A DNA stretch of 64,000 bases. It comes from Ambrosia x helenae. Taxonomy: Eukaryota; Streptophyta; Magnoliopsida; Asterales; Asteraceae. A program made the translations under genes and the position numbers. The DNA is taken from NCBI GenBank assembly GCA_030844895.1, contig CM061231.1, positions 33,861,149 through 33,925,148 of the forward strand. Reading direction: 5' to 3'. The notes beneath the pieces were generated by a model. It did not search any database, had not been told where the DNA came from, and saw only the letters and a program-made list of their open reading frames with translations. Position 1 is the stretch's first letter, and each line of letters starts with the position of its first letter. Below are positions 20,042 to 32,727 of this stretch, in pieces.

Positions 20042-21479
20042 TTTTTTCTGTCATATTATGTACGTGTTTAAAATAAAAAAAAATATATTTTTTTCTATTT
20101 TATAAATTTAACTAAAAGTTAAATAATCATATTAGAAAATGATTAAAATAAAAAGACATAATTTTTACATAATTAAAATAAAATTTACACAATTAAAATA
20201 AAAATACATTGCTGGTTTTTATTTCACTAGACATAGTTTCTCAAAATTCGCCATGCTGAAACTTAAGTAAATAGCTGGTTGTTGCGGCGTTCGTACTATT
20301 GAGGGACCATGTTAATTACTTTGTCCTGCGTTAGGACCTCCTCGTTTTTCATCGTCTGGTTGAAGAGTGCCTCAAACTTTATAGATGTTAGCGACACTAA
20401 ACGTTGAATGAAGTAGTTGTAAGTGGTTGTGAATGAATGAGAGAAAATGTTACTGTTCATGAGTAAATTTGGAGGACACAGTGTTCACCTTTATAATTTT
20501 AATATATTATTTTAAAGTAGTTGTGAGTGGAGGAGGGGAAAAGTAACGATAAAAGTATAAAAAGATATTATTTAATTACGAAAAGAGAGAACATGTAGTT
20601 ATTTTTAGTTATGCACATCTGATTTCCATATAGTAATGTATGAAACTTGATTATTATTATTATTGTTTTGCTACACTAAATAACATCAAATATCAAAAAC
20701 ATCAATCACCATCATCATCATACCTAGTTAATCCTACAAATATTAAAAACATCAATATAAAAATCATATAAATCCAAATAACAAAGTAAAGGCAAAGGTG
20801 ATAGCAAGAGTATGTATTGTATGCTAGTTTAATTTCATTTACAATGTAGCAGGGGCCCATTTTTTCTACTCGCTCCAGACCTGTAAGCTTTTAAGGATTT
20901 TTAAAGACAACACTGTTAAAACCCAAATATGTGTTTTGAAAATGGGTATGGGTAGGTATGTGGATTCCTTGCATTATTTTAAAACCCAAATATGACTAAT
21001 AGTAATGCTCGCGCATTATCGCGGGTGTTTATGTTTAAAAGTAACATTCTTTATAATTGTAAAGTTTCAGCCTTCAGGACATCAACATAAAAAGATCCAA
21101 CAGTTTCATATGAATTAGAGGTAAATTTAATATATTATCACAACTAATATATTTGCGTAGTAATCATTTTAAAATTTTGCAAGTGTTACTAAAAAAAACC
21201 TTATATCAAAATTTTCACTTGCAATAAAAAAATAAAAAAAACTAATTTACTCACATGCCAGAACTTGCGAATAGTCCAATTTCAAATATGTAGGCTTCCC
21301 TAATTTGATCAAAGATGAGCTCGCCTACGAAGGTTAAAGATTACGATCGAATAAGTTAAATAAAGCATAAAATTAATAAAGAAATAAATTATAATTAAAA
21401 TTATTCAATAAATATGCAGATGAAAAAGAAGAACAAATGCACCTCAACACGATGTGGTTAATAAGATCAGAATGTAAAA
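20042..21479. other. A+T-rich spacer
   Basis: No gene recognised. A minus-strand frame near 20290-20410 (MKNEEVLTQDKVINMV) is short and broken. A GC-rich hairpin-like gctcgcgcattatcgcgggt at 21006-21025 resembles Helitron 3' hairpins but lacks a CTRR end. Confidence 0.4.
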
Positions 21480-22930
21480 CCCAAGTTAGAATCACCTAAA
21501 ACGAAACTCAAACGAAACTCAAATCAGAAAACCTAATGTTCATTCAACCTAACTAAAGGTCCGAATGAAGACTAGATGGTTCGAATGAAAACATAACACA
21601 CAAACTCTCTCTTTCGACCTCATACTAAGGTTCGAATCCACCCTCAGAAGCCTCATTCGACCTAACAAAAGGTCGAATAAGAATCTGGAAAAATGAAATT
21701 TTATCAAATGTCTGATTGGAATCCCATTTTATCATTTTAAACCTTGAAAACCGTCAAAGATGCAAAATTTTCATTTAAATGATACAAAACTCAGATTGGT
21801 TCGTCAAATTTCAGAAAATGACTATCATCCAACATCAGTTATAAAAAATAACACAGAAATGTAAAAATTTTGGATTTTCTGAGAGTTATGCTAAAACACA
21901 CCAAAAATATTTTCGAGTTTTTGTATATATGAAGAAAATGAAAAATTTAAAGCAGTAAACATTTTGTGATTTCCAGTAAGAGGATCATACCAGTTTATGA
22001 GAAATCTGATCACACCGTTGATCTTTAATATATTATCATTAATGACAATATGTGATATGGCAACTGCTAATATTGTGATCCACATAAACTCACATGCAAA
22101 CGGTTATGCAGTGCTTTAAAATGATACGCATTAAGTGTATTAAAAACTAACAAGCGTATGGTTCTCACGCTCACGACATACTCCCGTATCAAGGAATTTG
22201 CACAAAGCTTCGTCGTAACGCATGATTATGCCAATGTTATCGATTATTTATAGGATATGAAGCACAGAGGTGTACAGGTCAGCAAATCAATGCTACAGAG
22301 TAACATGTGCAGACGTACCAGGTTGAGGCTGATATCAATCATGATTTTCATCATAGATTGGATACGATGCATTAAATGATCTGTGATCATTGTTATACAT
22401 TAAGTTCCTGAATTCGGTAACTTTTAGGTTTTGGCATATAAGCTCTTTTTGCAAATATCTTGATTGAATCTAGGTCTGTAAATCAATACGACAAAAGATC
22501 AATCAAGATACCCCTGATAGCAATTAACATAACGACCATAAACCTTAGATTTTGGCAACCATATCAAACGAAATTACGGTACCAAGACCATATGCCCATG
22601 AGGTGTTCAGCCACATAGCAAGTAGTTCGTTATGTTTGTATCACTAAGGCACGCAATAATAGGTCTGCGAAGCCTATCAGCACATCACACAAAATCATCA
22701 CACGCCTTATTAATCATTACAAATCTTTAGCATGTGTCAGATCCTCACTGATGTACTATCATTTCCTTTTTTATTCCTGGAAAATCAATTTTTAAATTTT
22801 CTTGTAATTTTTTTTAATGTTTTTGGTTTTTCTAAATAAAAAACTCCCCCTAAAAGTAAGAACATATTTTTGGATTTTTGATTTTTGAAAAATAAAAACA
22901 AAAACAAAAATTGATAATCTGATGAGGAGT

Positions 22931-25900
22931 TTAATCTTGCTTTTCTGTTTTACCATTAGCTTGTAATAAAAATTCAAAGCGTGATTTATCAAAAGCTTTG
23001 GTAAACAAATCAAATCTTTGATATGTAGTGTGGATTTTGACCATGTCAATCAAATCTTTAGCATAGCAATCCCAAATAAAATGATATCTAACTCGGATAT
23101 GCTTAGCTTTGGAGTGATTGACAGTGTCTTCAGTGAGTGTGATGGCTGCTTCATTATCGCAATGAATGGGGTTTCTAAGAAATTGCAAACCGTAGTCGCG
23201 CATCTGTTGTTGTATCCAAAGCACTTGTGAGCAGCAACTTGAGGCTAACACGTATTCTGCTTCATATGTAGACAAAGCAACCGGCGTCTGCTTCTTACAT
23301 TGCCAGGTCACGAGCTTGCTCCCCAGAAATTGACATCCATCCATTGTGGATTTTGCGTCAATATCGCAACCTGCAAAATCTGCATCACTAAAGGCAATAA
23401 AGTCAAAGTTATCATCATTAGGATACCATAACCCGTGTGATGGAGTACCCTTCAGATAACGAAGTATTCGTTTCACTACAATAAGATGACTTTGTTTCGG
23501 CTTCGATTGGAATCATGCACAAAGACATGTGGCAAACATTATATCCGGCCGGGATGCAGTTAAGTACATAAGAGATCCAACGATGCCACGATAGGTAAAA
23601 GGATCAGTAAGCTCCCCTTAGCGTCAACTCCAATCCCGTGATTGGGTTGTATGGGAGTATCCATAGGCTTTAAATCATCCATCTGGAATCGGCTCAAGAC
23701 TTCAAAAACATATTTTGCCTGGTGAAAAAAGATGCCCGTCGAGAATTGATCCACCTGCAAACCTAAAAAGAAGTGCATTTCTCCATAACACTCATCTCGA
23801 ACTTCTCCTGCACAACTCGTTCAAATTCCCTGCACAAAAGTTCATTAGTAGAACCAAATATAATGTCGTCAACATATATTTGCACAAGAAGCAAGTCACC
23901 CTCCGTTCTTTTCGTGAACAGGGTACAGTCAACTAAACCTTTCTTGAATCCTTTAGAAAGAAGATACGTGCTCAGCTCTTCGTACCACTGTCTCGGGGCT
24001 TGGTGTAAACCATACAACGCTTTATTTAGTTCATAGACCTTATCCAAGTGGATAGGATCCTCAAAACCCGGTGGTTGACCGACATACACTTCTTCCTTCA
24101 CCACACAATATAGAAAAGCACTTTTAACATCCATCTGATACACGTAGAATTTCATATAAGATGCATACACAAGAAACATTCGAATTGCTGCAATGTGTGC
24201 AAACGGTGCATAGACTTCGTTATAGTCAATTCCTTCCTGTTGACGAAATCCTTGAACGACCAATCGAGCTTTGTTCCTGAAAATAACCCCTCTATCATCT
24301 TTCTTGCATTTGAATACCAATCTGGTACCAATCTTCTTCCTGTCTGGTGGTAGATCAGTCAATGTCCAAACTCCATGTTTATGAAATTGATGAAGTTCTT
24401 GCTGCATTGCATCCACCCAAGATTTGTCTTGTAAAGCATCCTTGTACGTCCACGACTCCACCTACGAAACATAACAAGCAAACGACCAGACATTTTGATC
24501 ACCTGACTTTTGAATCTAAGTATATAGGGTAAGGGCTCCAATATTCTCTATTGATGATGCACGCCTTAGTTGTCCTCGCGTCATCACACGGCTACCAGGA
24601 TCTCTAATGATTTGTCCTATCGGATGAATCTGATGAATCCGAGATTCCGGATGTTCAGGCATAGGAATCACCCCTGGGACATTCACATTTTCTGCTGTAT
24701 CCAGATCATTACCCGTATTTGATGAAGATGCAACATCTGGGTTTGGGTTCACTGGAGGTGATACTGTAGCATGATCTAAGATAGCTTCACTGAAAACTTC
24801 ATCATCGTCTTCTGACTCAGATGAATCTAATGTTGTAGAAGCTTCTTGATAAATTTCTTCTTCTATCACAGGATCATTGGTATCATTAGAAGCTGTTGGA
24901 GGAGTTACGGTGATCGGGCACACTAACGGTGAAGTCACTGTATTCTCACACTCGTAGTATAATCGTAATATAGCCTCTTCAACCAAGCTTTCTAGATTGA
25001 ATGACTCAAAGAGTTCTTTATAGTCAAACATCCAATTGGGCCCATTTCCTGGAGCATTCTGAGTGTAGCGTTGAACATCCACATTAGCCCACTCTTCAAC
25101 TTGTCGAGTTCTTTTGTTAAACACGTGTTTAAGTGGTGTCGCGTATCCAACAAAATATCCCTCTTCTGATTTAGCTCCAAACTTTTCTGTAGGATTCAAC
25201 ATCGTGCATGGTGCGCCGAATGGTTCTAGAAACTCTAAATTCGGCTTTCTTCTGTTAAGCAACTCATAAGAAGTCTTTCCAAACTTCTTCACTGTCAACA
25301 CATGATTCAGAGTGTAACAAACTGCATGAATAGCCTCGTTTCAGAAAATCACCGGAAGATTAGAATCTGCAAGCATTGTTCTAGCCGCTTTTATTAGAAT
25401 CCTGTTCTTGCGTTCTGCAACACCGTTCTGTTGAGGAGTATATGGTGCACTATATTCATGATGAATTCCTTTTTCTTCACATAATGCATCCATCATCGAA
25501 TTCTTGAACTCCGTCCCGTTGTCACTTCTGATTCGTTTTGTCTTCAAACCATAGATGTTTTCCAAACGAGTAAACATAACTTTCAGATTGTTGAATGTTT
25601 CACTTTTCTGTTGCATGCACATTACCCACGAAAATCTTGAATAGTCATCAGTCACCACAAGGCAGTAAAGATCTCCATTAAGACTTTTACGTTTCACAGG
25701 TCCAAAGAGGTCCATATGAAGACGTTCAAGTGGAATGATTAGAGAGTTTACTTTCTTGGTTTTGTGGGAATGTTTGTGTTGTTTGCCCTTTTTGCAACTG
25801 ACACACTTATCATTCAAATGAAAGTGTTTGATGAATATGCTCCATCCGTCGACTAGCCCATTTTTTCACCAAATTGTTTATTTTTCGAAGATGAATATGC

Positions 25901-26223
25901 CCCATCCGTCGATGCCACATAATAGACTCTTTCTCGGTGGCCTTTGACGGAAAACATGTAACTTGACCTTGAGTTGTAGTTGCTTTGCTCATGTCAAGAA
26001 TGTACAAGTTGTTCACTCTTGGAGCTTTAAGCATGATCCATTCCTTAGGAATTTCAAATCCGGGTTTCAGAATATAGCAAGACTTCTCATCAAAATGCAC
26101 AAAAAACTTTTTGTCACAAATCTGAGATACACTAAGCAAATTATAGTCAATCTGCTTCACGTATGAAATCTTCTCAAAACTCACTATCCCATTGCTAACA
26201 CTCCCTTCCATAGTGATTCCCAT
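22931..26223 (-). pseudogene. copia pol of element C (protease end, integrase, RT, RNase H)
   Basis: The polyprotein would integrate and copy the element. In order: SVSNGIVSFEKISYVKQIDY (protease end), the integrase zinc region MWHRRMGHIHL and CVSCKKGKQH, catalytic core MDLFGPV, SDNGTEFKN and GVAERKNR (the D, D, E residues), RT with MDVKSAFLYCVV and YVDDIIFGSTN, and RNase H with FSDADFAGCD, STYEAEYV and CDNEAAITL. The first methionine lies just after the primer site, so gag and the DSGA protease site are lost. Breaks: a frameshift near 25815 beside a micro-duplication of about 27 bp, TGA at 25341-25343 at a Trp position, stops between 24516 and 24461, and frame changes near 23770 and 23520. 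Relatives are at 49590-53017. Confidence 0.85.
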
Positions 26224-26224
26224 T

Positions 26225-26236
26225 GCTCTAATACCA
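26225..26236 (-). other. primer-binding site of element C (initiator tRNA-Met type)
   Basis: Minus strand TGGTATTAGAGC, one base from the standard TGGTATCAGAGC, three bases inside the LTR end. Confidence 0.75.
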
Positions 26237-26239
26237 CTT

Positions 26240-26690
26240 TGTAAAGCATCGTTTTGTTAGAAATCAATGAATTTATAACACAAGTAGAGCAATTAAGGTG
26301 CGGAAACGCTAAATCACATGCAATATGATAATCAAACAATCAGAACAAGATAATCTCCATTTTAATAATCATTTCATTAATAATCGCTCAATGTTTTAAC
26401 ATTAAATACACATGATTACGATGAAAAACCTATCACGGAAAGTTCTAGACTTTTCTCAGAGAAACACACAGTTACACACACCAAAATGACTCAAACTCTA
26501 ACTTGCAAAACAAACTTAAACTATTTATAGACCTGCACATTCGACCTCTGCATGAGCTCCTTTGACATGTCTTGATTCACATTCGACCCCACGATGGGTC
26601 GAATGGACTTCAAAATATGCCATTCTTTATTATTTGACGTCGTTTATTGTAGAATCCAAAGTGATAGCCACACTAATGTACCATCAAAAA
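26240..26690 (-). mobile_element. 5' LTR of element C
   Basis: On the minus strand it ends ..CGATGCTTTACA next to the primer site. It has GGTCGAATGTGCAGGTCTATAAATAG, i.e. the GGTCGAA motif followed by a TATA box at the same relative place as in element A, and the shared word GATTTAGCG..TCCGCACC downstream. Its outer edge is set by similarity to the first 40 bp of A's LTR (TTGGATTCTAC...). Confidence 0.6.
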
Positions 26691-26794
26691 GCATGACAGA
26701 TAAGGGATCTGGGCGCACAAAGGCGTAAAAGCAGATCACATGTTGACGCGCATAGACAAATTATAAGCATGATGGTGCGCCATAGATGCTCTAA

Positions 26795-26989
26795 GTAGGG
26801 GTGTGCATGGGTCGTTTTGGTTTAGTTTTTACCATTAACCGTAACCATAACCGCTTGTTTGATTATGGAATTTCCTTAACCATAACCATAACTAAACTTT
26901 GGTTATGGTTACTCGGTTATGGTTATTTCGGTTACTAACCGAAAATACGACAAAAACTAACTTTCGGCCGAAGTATAAAATTAAAATCC
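26795..26989. repeat. AACCGTAACC / GGTTATGG-rich inverted block
   Basis: A dense run of ccataaccataac and ggttatggtta words in both orientations, starting ggggtgtgcatgggtcg. Similar to the ends of the element at 3459-4486; probably a small MITE that interrupts the 5' LTR of element D. Confidence 0.4.
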
Positions 26990-27433
26990 ATTGAATGGTC
27001 TGGTTTTACAAACAATGAATGGTCTGGTTTTACAAACATTGAATGGTCTGGTTTAACAAACATTGATTGGTCTGGACTTACAAACATTACTTACTTTTTC
27101 AAACTTAAAACTCTATGACTCACCAGCATTATGTGCTGACGTTTTTAGCATGTTTTCTCAGGTCACTAAGGTAGTAGGAGTTGAGAAGTGCATGGTGTCG
27201 CATGACGTCTAGGGTTCATTTGCATGGTTTCAAACGTTGTCAAACTTATGTCACTTACTTTATGAGATGTAAAGACGTTTTATGCTTCCGCTGTAGTTGT
27301 TAACACTTTTAAACTTCATGAATAGTTTCGTATCCTTACATTTAGTTTTTGTTTATTGTTACCGTTGACTTGGACCCTGGTGTGTCACGCGCCTCATGGT
27401 AAAACCCCGCATGTGGAATTTGAGGGTGTGACA
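26990..27433 (+). mobile_element. 5' LTR of element D, 3'-terminal part only
   Basis: Matches 34625-35119 base for base over long stretches (tcaaacgttgtcaaacttat, gacgttttatgcttccgctg, ccttggaccctggtgtgtca-type end) and ends GAGGGTGTGACA. Confidence 0.7.
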
Positions 27434-27435
27434 GA

Positions 27436-27449
27436 TTGATATCAGAACC
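27436..27449 (+). other. primer-binding site of element D
   Basis: TTGATATCAGAACC, three bases from TTGGTATCAGAGCC, the initiator tRNA-Met site, placed two bases after the LTR end. Confidence 0.6.
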
Positions 27450-28994
27450 AATGGTTATATTGAACTAGGACTACATGTAGAGTCTGGTCTATACCTGAGT
27501 CTCCCACACGATGTAACACCCCAACCGATGGCGGAAACATCGAGGTGTCACGTATTGATGAGTATACAGTAGCACATGGTAATCCAATTTTAATTGAAAT
27601 AAATATTAAATTGTAAATATCCAAAAATTGAAATACATAAGAGTTTGAATGTGGAAATCTAACACATCACACAAGAATCAAGCATGCATAGACTCCTTAT
27701 TTCTTCATAAGTACTCTAATCTTCAAGCATCATTATCACCTGTTGAGTTGTAAAAATGGGGGGGTCAACTAGAAGTTGGTGAGAATACATAATCCATGTT
27801 AAGCATATACTTTAAGTATAAAAGTCTAGCAATTCGTACGTCTATCGTAAATTTAAGTCTACATGCATAGTATAATATGTTGACATAATCAAACCTCCGA
27901 CTAGTTTAGGTCCATCCCGTCATCTACGGTTCACCTTAGTAATATGGTGAACGATAACAATCACCCACGTGACCTATGTAGGAGGTACACGTATCCGGGT
28001 GGGGTTGTCAATCCAATAGATCTATTATTGAGTATCGCCGGCTTGGCCATAGCTAATGATTATGTAAATGTTGAAACTCGTTGAAACTCGTTGAAACTGT
28101 TGACTAATACATGAGGCAATAAAGTTTACTTCTAGACATATATGTTGAATTGCTTAAAATTGTTGCAAGTATAAAGAATCGCATAAACAGGATTACGTAA
28201 ACTCACCTTGGTTTAGTTTTTGGTATTGAGATATAGTAATAGAGTAGCCCAATAGTTTGCCAAGTGTTACCCTATGTATAAGGCAACAAATAAGTCTAAG
28301 TCTAACTAGTTTATAAGTATATCCTAGGGTTTCGATTTGGGGATAATCAATTGTTGAATTTAAAATAAAATGTTAATTAAATAAAGGAAAATTTGATAAT
28401 TAATAAAAGAAAGTCTTTTTATAAAGTTTGAATTTTGAATGTACACATTAAAGTGTTTGGAGTATAAAAATAATTTTTATAAAATTATTTTATTTAAAAT
28501 AGATTTTTAAATCTATTTATTACAAATTGCCAATAATTAACATTAATATTCAAAAATACTAAAATTAAAGAATTCCTATTTTAAAAATCATATTTCTGTT
28601 CTAAATATATAAAAATAAATTGTGTAAAATTTTGGTGCAAAAATAATGCAAAATTGAATTTATTAGGATTTAATTATGATTAAATCTAACAAAAATTGAT
28701 TAAAAATATAAAATAATTGATTTTACTGAATTAAAAATTATTTCAGTAAAGTTTAACATTGTATAAACATGGGATAATTTTTGTAGAATTTAATAAAGTT
28801 GTTTTGATATTTTAATGGATTTTTATAAATATAATAGTATAAAATTGATTTAATTATTATAAATATTAAATAAATAAATTTTTGAAAAATAGAAATTGTG
28901 AATAACACTTTTAACTCAGATTTAATAAATGTAATTTTTTTAGAATTTATAAAAAGGTTTTATTATTTAAAAATGAATTTATAAGTTTTATAAG

Positions 28995-29031
<37 letters not shown>

Positions 29032-29068
29032 TGTTGTTTTTTAAAAAGAAAAGAAAAGAAAAGAAAAT

Positions 29069-29152
29069 GGGAGTCAGAGCCGGGACTCGAACCCGGGTGA
29101 CTGATGATGCAACCCTTGGTCACAACCACTTGGCCTAGGCCAGTGGTTGTGA
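29069..29152 (-). repeat. tRNA-derived SINE-like head with a palindrome
   Basis: On the minus strand, A-box-like GGCCAAGTGGTTGTGACC and B-box GGGTTCGAGTCCCGG are followed by an (AAAG)n-complement tail and (TA)n. At 29121-29152 cacaaccact and agtggttgtg form a near-perfect palindrome around tggcctaggcc. Confidence 0.5.
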
Positions 29153-29745
29153 TGAAAGCCGTTTATAATTAAATAAATACACATGTCAATTTCAATTTTA
29201 TCCCCAATTAAACCCCACGAACCCTAATTCTGTAATAATGCGATTCACTCATCATTGGCCCAATTGATGTTAGGGCTTTTGATGAGTGAACGCCGGTGAT
29301 CAAAACCCATATAAAAACATCAACTTACAGTGATGATTCGTGTATAATTGCCGGGTCAAAGATAAAAGTCAACTGTTTTGATCGTTTAGCACAATCAGAG
29401 TGATTCAGAAGTAATTGGAGGTTAAGAGAGAGATGTGAGCGAGTTGTTATGCTGTGCCAAGGCTCAATTTATAGTGGGGATCAATGGGTTGGGTTAATTG
29501 GTAAGGTTGACCTACGTTTAATGTCATACGCGTAGGGTTTTGAAATTGGTCAATGATTAGCTGTTAATTGACGTGTAAACGAGTCATATAGGGCCGGTAA
29601 TCAACTAAGTTTGCCATATAAGGATCAATCACGAGTTATTGTTGATGAATTTGGCAAGCCATTCATCACAGTTGACTTTGCGAGTCAACTGTGAAGATTT
29701 GAAGTCCTCTTATAATTAAAACGCGATGGTTAAAAACCAAGAGTG

Positions 29746-29835
29746 AAGGCCAGCCCAGTTGGTTAAGCTTGTGTGTGTGTGTGACCCGGTCTTGGCGCGG
29801 GTTCGATTCCCGGCCAAGACATATAATTTTTTTGA
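29746..29835 (+). repeat. tRNA-derived SINE-like head
   Basis: A-box-like AGCCCAGTTGGTTAAGC, an interrupting (GT)n, then B-box GCGGGTTCGATTCCCGGC and a T-rich tail. It resembles a tRNA D- and T-arm but has no closing acceptor stem, so it is not called a tRNA gene. Confidence 0.5.
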
Positions 29836-29855
29836 TATTATTCCAAGGTTATAAC

Positions 29856-29894
<39 letters not shown>

Positions 29895-30548
29895 TTAGGG
29901 TTCCAAATACGTGACAAAAATAATTATTGCACACTAGAATAACAAAACTTGACGTTTTATTAATTTCGATGGTGTAACGTACAAGTTTAAATGTGAAATG
30001 TTACACACGAGATGGTCATACGATTATGAGTTGTTATAAGTGGGAAGCAAACTAGCCTTGTCGGGGTGTCGATATCATCATTATACTTATGTGTTACATC
30101 ATCTGTTCTCTCCTTCGTTTTATCTATCTTCTATCTTATCTTCTTCTTTCAGGATTTAAAGATGAAGAGGCTAGTTTGTTGGTGTTGTACATTGGAGTGG
30201 CTTCGGAATACCTTTGAGATCTGTCAAGGATTCGGACATCTCCCTTCGATAATCTAATGGACATACTCGCCTACACACACTATATTGCACTTGTACTTGT
30301 AGTGTACATCACTAGGTGTTAGTGTCCGGTGACTTGAGCTTCAAACTAGGAGTACACTTGGAGGACCATGTAGAACAATTTATCATTTTGGGTGCACAAG
30401 AAATCATAAGCTGAGATGCATGAAAATCCTGGTGAACTCTGTGTTTGGGCTGATGGTCCTGGACGGGACCTAGGTCTTAATTCTTGTTGTTACTAGTGGG
30501 TTATACTAGTTATGAATCCGTGTATCTTGTTCTTATGTTTGGCAGAAG

Positions 30549-31820
30549 ATGTCTGGTGTTCATGGTAATTGTTTTGGTGGTCGGACTGGCGATGGTCGGG
30601 GTGGTGGTAACATCACCTTGACACAGGTTGAGCTGAATAACCTGCAGCAGCAGCAAGTGAACGTTGCAATAGCTGCCTTCCATGATGCACAACAGACTCT
30701 TGGTGCTAACGTTGTCAATCGGTCTCATCCGGTGCAGCCTGAGTGTACCTTTGAGATGTTTATAAACTGCAGGCCTTACAGCTTCAATGGTACCGAGGGA
30801 GCAGTGGGTCTGCTCAGGTGGCTTGGGAAGATCAAGTCGGTTTTTGCTATGTGTAACTGTCCATCTGCAGGTCGTGTGAATTTTTCTATGGGAACTTTTG
30901 CAGGTCCCGCTTCATGTTGGTGGCACTCCACTACACAGACTCTTGGCTTGGGGGAAACCAATGTCGTGTCATGGATTGAGTTCGTTCTGAGGTTGTGAGC
31001 AGAGTATTACCCATGGGATGAGGTGAAGAAGTTGGAGCACGAGTTCTGGAATCATAGGATGGTGGGTTCTGAGATCGAGAAGTACACTGCTAGGCATAAT
31101 GAGTTTGCTTTGATGTCTCCCGGGTTGGCTACGCCAGAGTGCAGGAGGATCGAGAACTACATTGTTGGGTTAGCGCCAAAGATTGTTGGGTGGGTAGCTG
31201 CGGTAGAAACTACTACACTGTTGAGTACTTTTCGGACAACTCACATGATGACTGACTTGAAGGTTGGTGAAGGTGTTTTGCCTCCCAAGGGTGCTACTGT
31301 AAAAGCCATAGGAATAACAAGAGGAAGTTCGAAGCAGTGGGTTTATCATCTGATCAGGAACAAAGAGGGTATGCTGGGAAGCTCCCGAAGTGTAACCAGT
31401 GTACATTTCATCATTATGGTGGTTGTGACGGGTTTCGTTGTAACGATTGCAAGCGGACAGGTCATGTTGCTGAGGACTGTAGGGTCAATCTTCAGCAGGG
31501 GCAGGTTCGGGCTGTTGTTTAGGGGAAGTAGGGGTGTTTCAATTGTGGCGCATCGGGGCATTTCAAGCGTTCCTGCCTTAAGTCTCTTACCCCGGGGTGA
31601 GCGGCGGTACTTTCTTTGCGGTCTATTGGGGCATCATAGGAAGAACTGCCCAAGGCGAAAACAAGGTGTGGCTGGTAAGGAGAGAAACGATCAAGGCAAC
31701 GAGGGTGACGACCTGAGTGCGAACGTCCTCGTCATTGGTTTGGGTGAAGCCCGACAGGATCCTGATACTGTAATCAGTACGTTTTCTCTTGTTGATTGCT
31801 CTGCTTCGGTTTTATGTTGA
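30549..31820 (+). pseudogene. Ty3/gypsy gag of element D, frameshifted
   Basis: Gag forms the retrotransposon particle. The start MSGVHGNCFGG is Gly-rich; the capsid region reads CTFEMFINCRPYSFNGTEGA and MCNCPSAGRVNF then WWHSTTQTLGL, the usual retrotransposon gag pattern (C.F..F..C.P..F.GTEGAVGL..W). A stop at 30996-30998 (relatives continue into EYYPWDEVKKLE) splits it; the second frame 31023 onward holds EYTARHNEFALM-like and PECRRIENYIVGLAP. Zinc knuckles appear in a different frame around 31390-31480 (CNDCKRTGHVAEDC), showing a frameshift near 31340. A protease-like DPDTVISTFSLVDCSASVL follows at 31755 and then breaks. Confidence 0.7.
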
Positions 31821-32084
31821 TTTTATTGTACTATTTAGAGTTCCATTTCTGTTGAGTTTTGTCTGTTGCTAGACATAGTACCTACACCATGAGGGGCTAG
31901 GTGTTTAGTTATCGTGTGTCATGCTGTGACTATTTTCTTTTCAAACTCGTTATGGCCATTTTGAATTCTTGGTCATGCCTTTTTATCTCACTTGTGTGCC
32001 TATGGGGGTTCATGGGTTCAATGAACCGCATTTGCAAACCTTATCCTATTATTGCTTGTGGGTGCAAGCGATTTCGTTATTTAT

Positions 32085-32313
32085 CGTAGCGCTTCTATTC
32101 TGGGTCTCAGTTGTGTGATTCGCTACGCGAGGAGGTTTCATTTACGTTTTTCGTCAACCTAGAGTCCGCGAGGAGGACTACATTGCCCATGTTTTGGAAC
32201 TGGGTGCGTTTTGGGTTGTTCTGAAGATCCAAAGACACTACTTGTATGATACCAGGTATATCGTTTATACCGATTACAAGAGTCTTCAGTGTATCTTCGA
32301 CCAGGAGGAGTGG
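32085..32313 (+). pseudogene. gypsy RNase H remnant of element D
   Basis: The frame from 32143 reads REEDYIAHVLELGAFWVVLK, RHYLYDTRYIVYTDYKSLQC and IFDQEEW. This matches the RNase H region after RT in chromovirus-type gypsy elements (ASRQL..HE..Y..HDLEL.A....K.WRHYLYG....YTDHKSL). The part before it is in another frame. The expected His after the YTD motif is Tyr here. Confidence 0.55.
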
Positions 32314-32727
32314 ACCATGTGGTGGTCAGGAGCAGTTATCTTGTATTAATTTTGAGGTGCTTGTTCCTATCATTTTTGAATTGCGATTCTCGTTTCGTTT
32401 CGCTTTTCTGGGAAGCGTTGCGTTGGGCATTGGGTGCTCGGTTGGTTATGTGTGCGGTCTTCGTGTTGTTAGAATTCTTTTGGTTCATTTTGTGGACCGT
32501 TGTTCTCGTGGGAACGAGGAAACTAGATTGAATCTATGTAGCCTCATTCATTACCTAAGCGCGTACTTGGGTCGATACCTGTTACCGTTGAAGCTGAATG
32601 AATCTCAGGGTGAGAGTCCTTTAAACAAGGGGATGATGTAGCAACCGGAAATTTTTTCTTTCTTTTTGTCTCTTTCCTTCTGCCTCGGGCAATTTTCGGG
32701 AGGAAAATTCTTTCAACGGGGGGATGA

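Larger units (their letters stand above)
21480..26690 (-). mobile_element. element C: deletion derivative of a Sirevirus-like copia retrotransposon
   Basis: In minus orientation: LTR (26690-26240), primer site (26236-26225), then directly the C-terminal end of protease, integrase, reverse transcriptase and RNase H (26223-22931), then ~1.4 kb of post-pol spacer homologous to 53018-54500 of element A, with a polypurine tract AGGGGGAG (22851-22844) and a TTCGACC cluster (21570-21680). Gag, the protease active site, the third ORF and the second LTR are missing. The left limit is where similarity to A appears to end. Confidence 0.7.
27512..30005 (-). mobile_element. 2.5-kb solo LTR nested in element D, TSD CACGA
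   Basis: It starts TGTAACACCCC and ends ATGTTACA, with CACGA immediately on both sides (27507-27511 and 30006-30010). TG...CA ends, 5-bp duplication and no internal coding domains indicate a solo LTR left by LTR-LTR recombination. A TATA-like CACTATAAATTGAGCC on the minus strand (around 29472) and the end GGTTGGGGTGTTACA suggest minus orientation. It contains two tRNA-like SINE heads and two (TA)n tracts. Confidence 0.75.

Noticed and set aside
29746..29835. A tRNA gene
   Set aside because: A and B boxes are present but the acceptor stem does not close and a (GT)n tract interrupts the anticodon region; treated as SINE-like.
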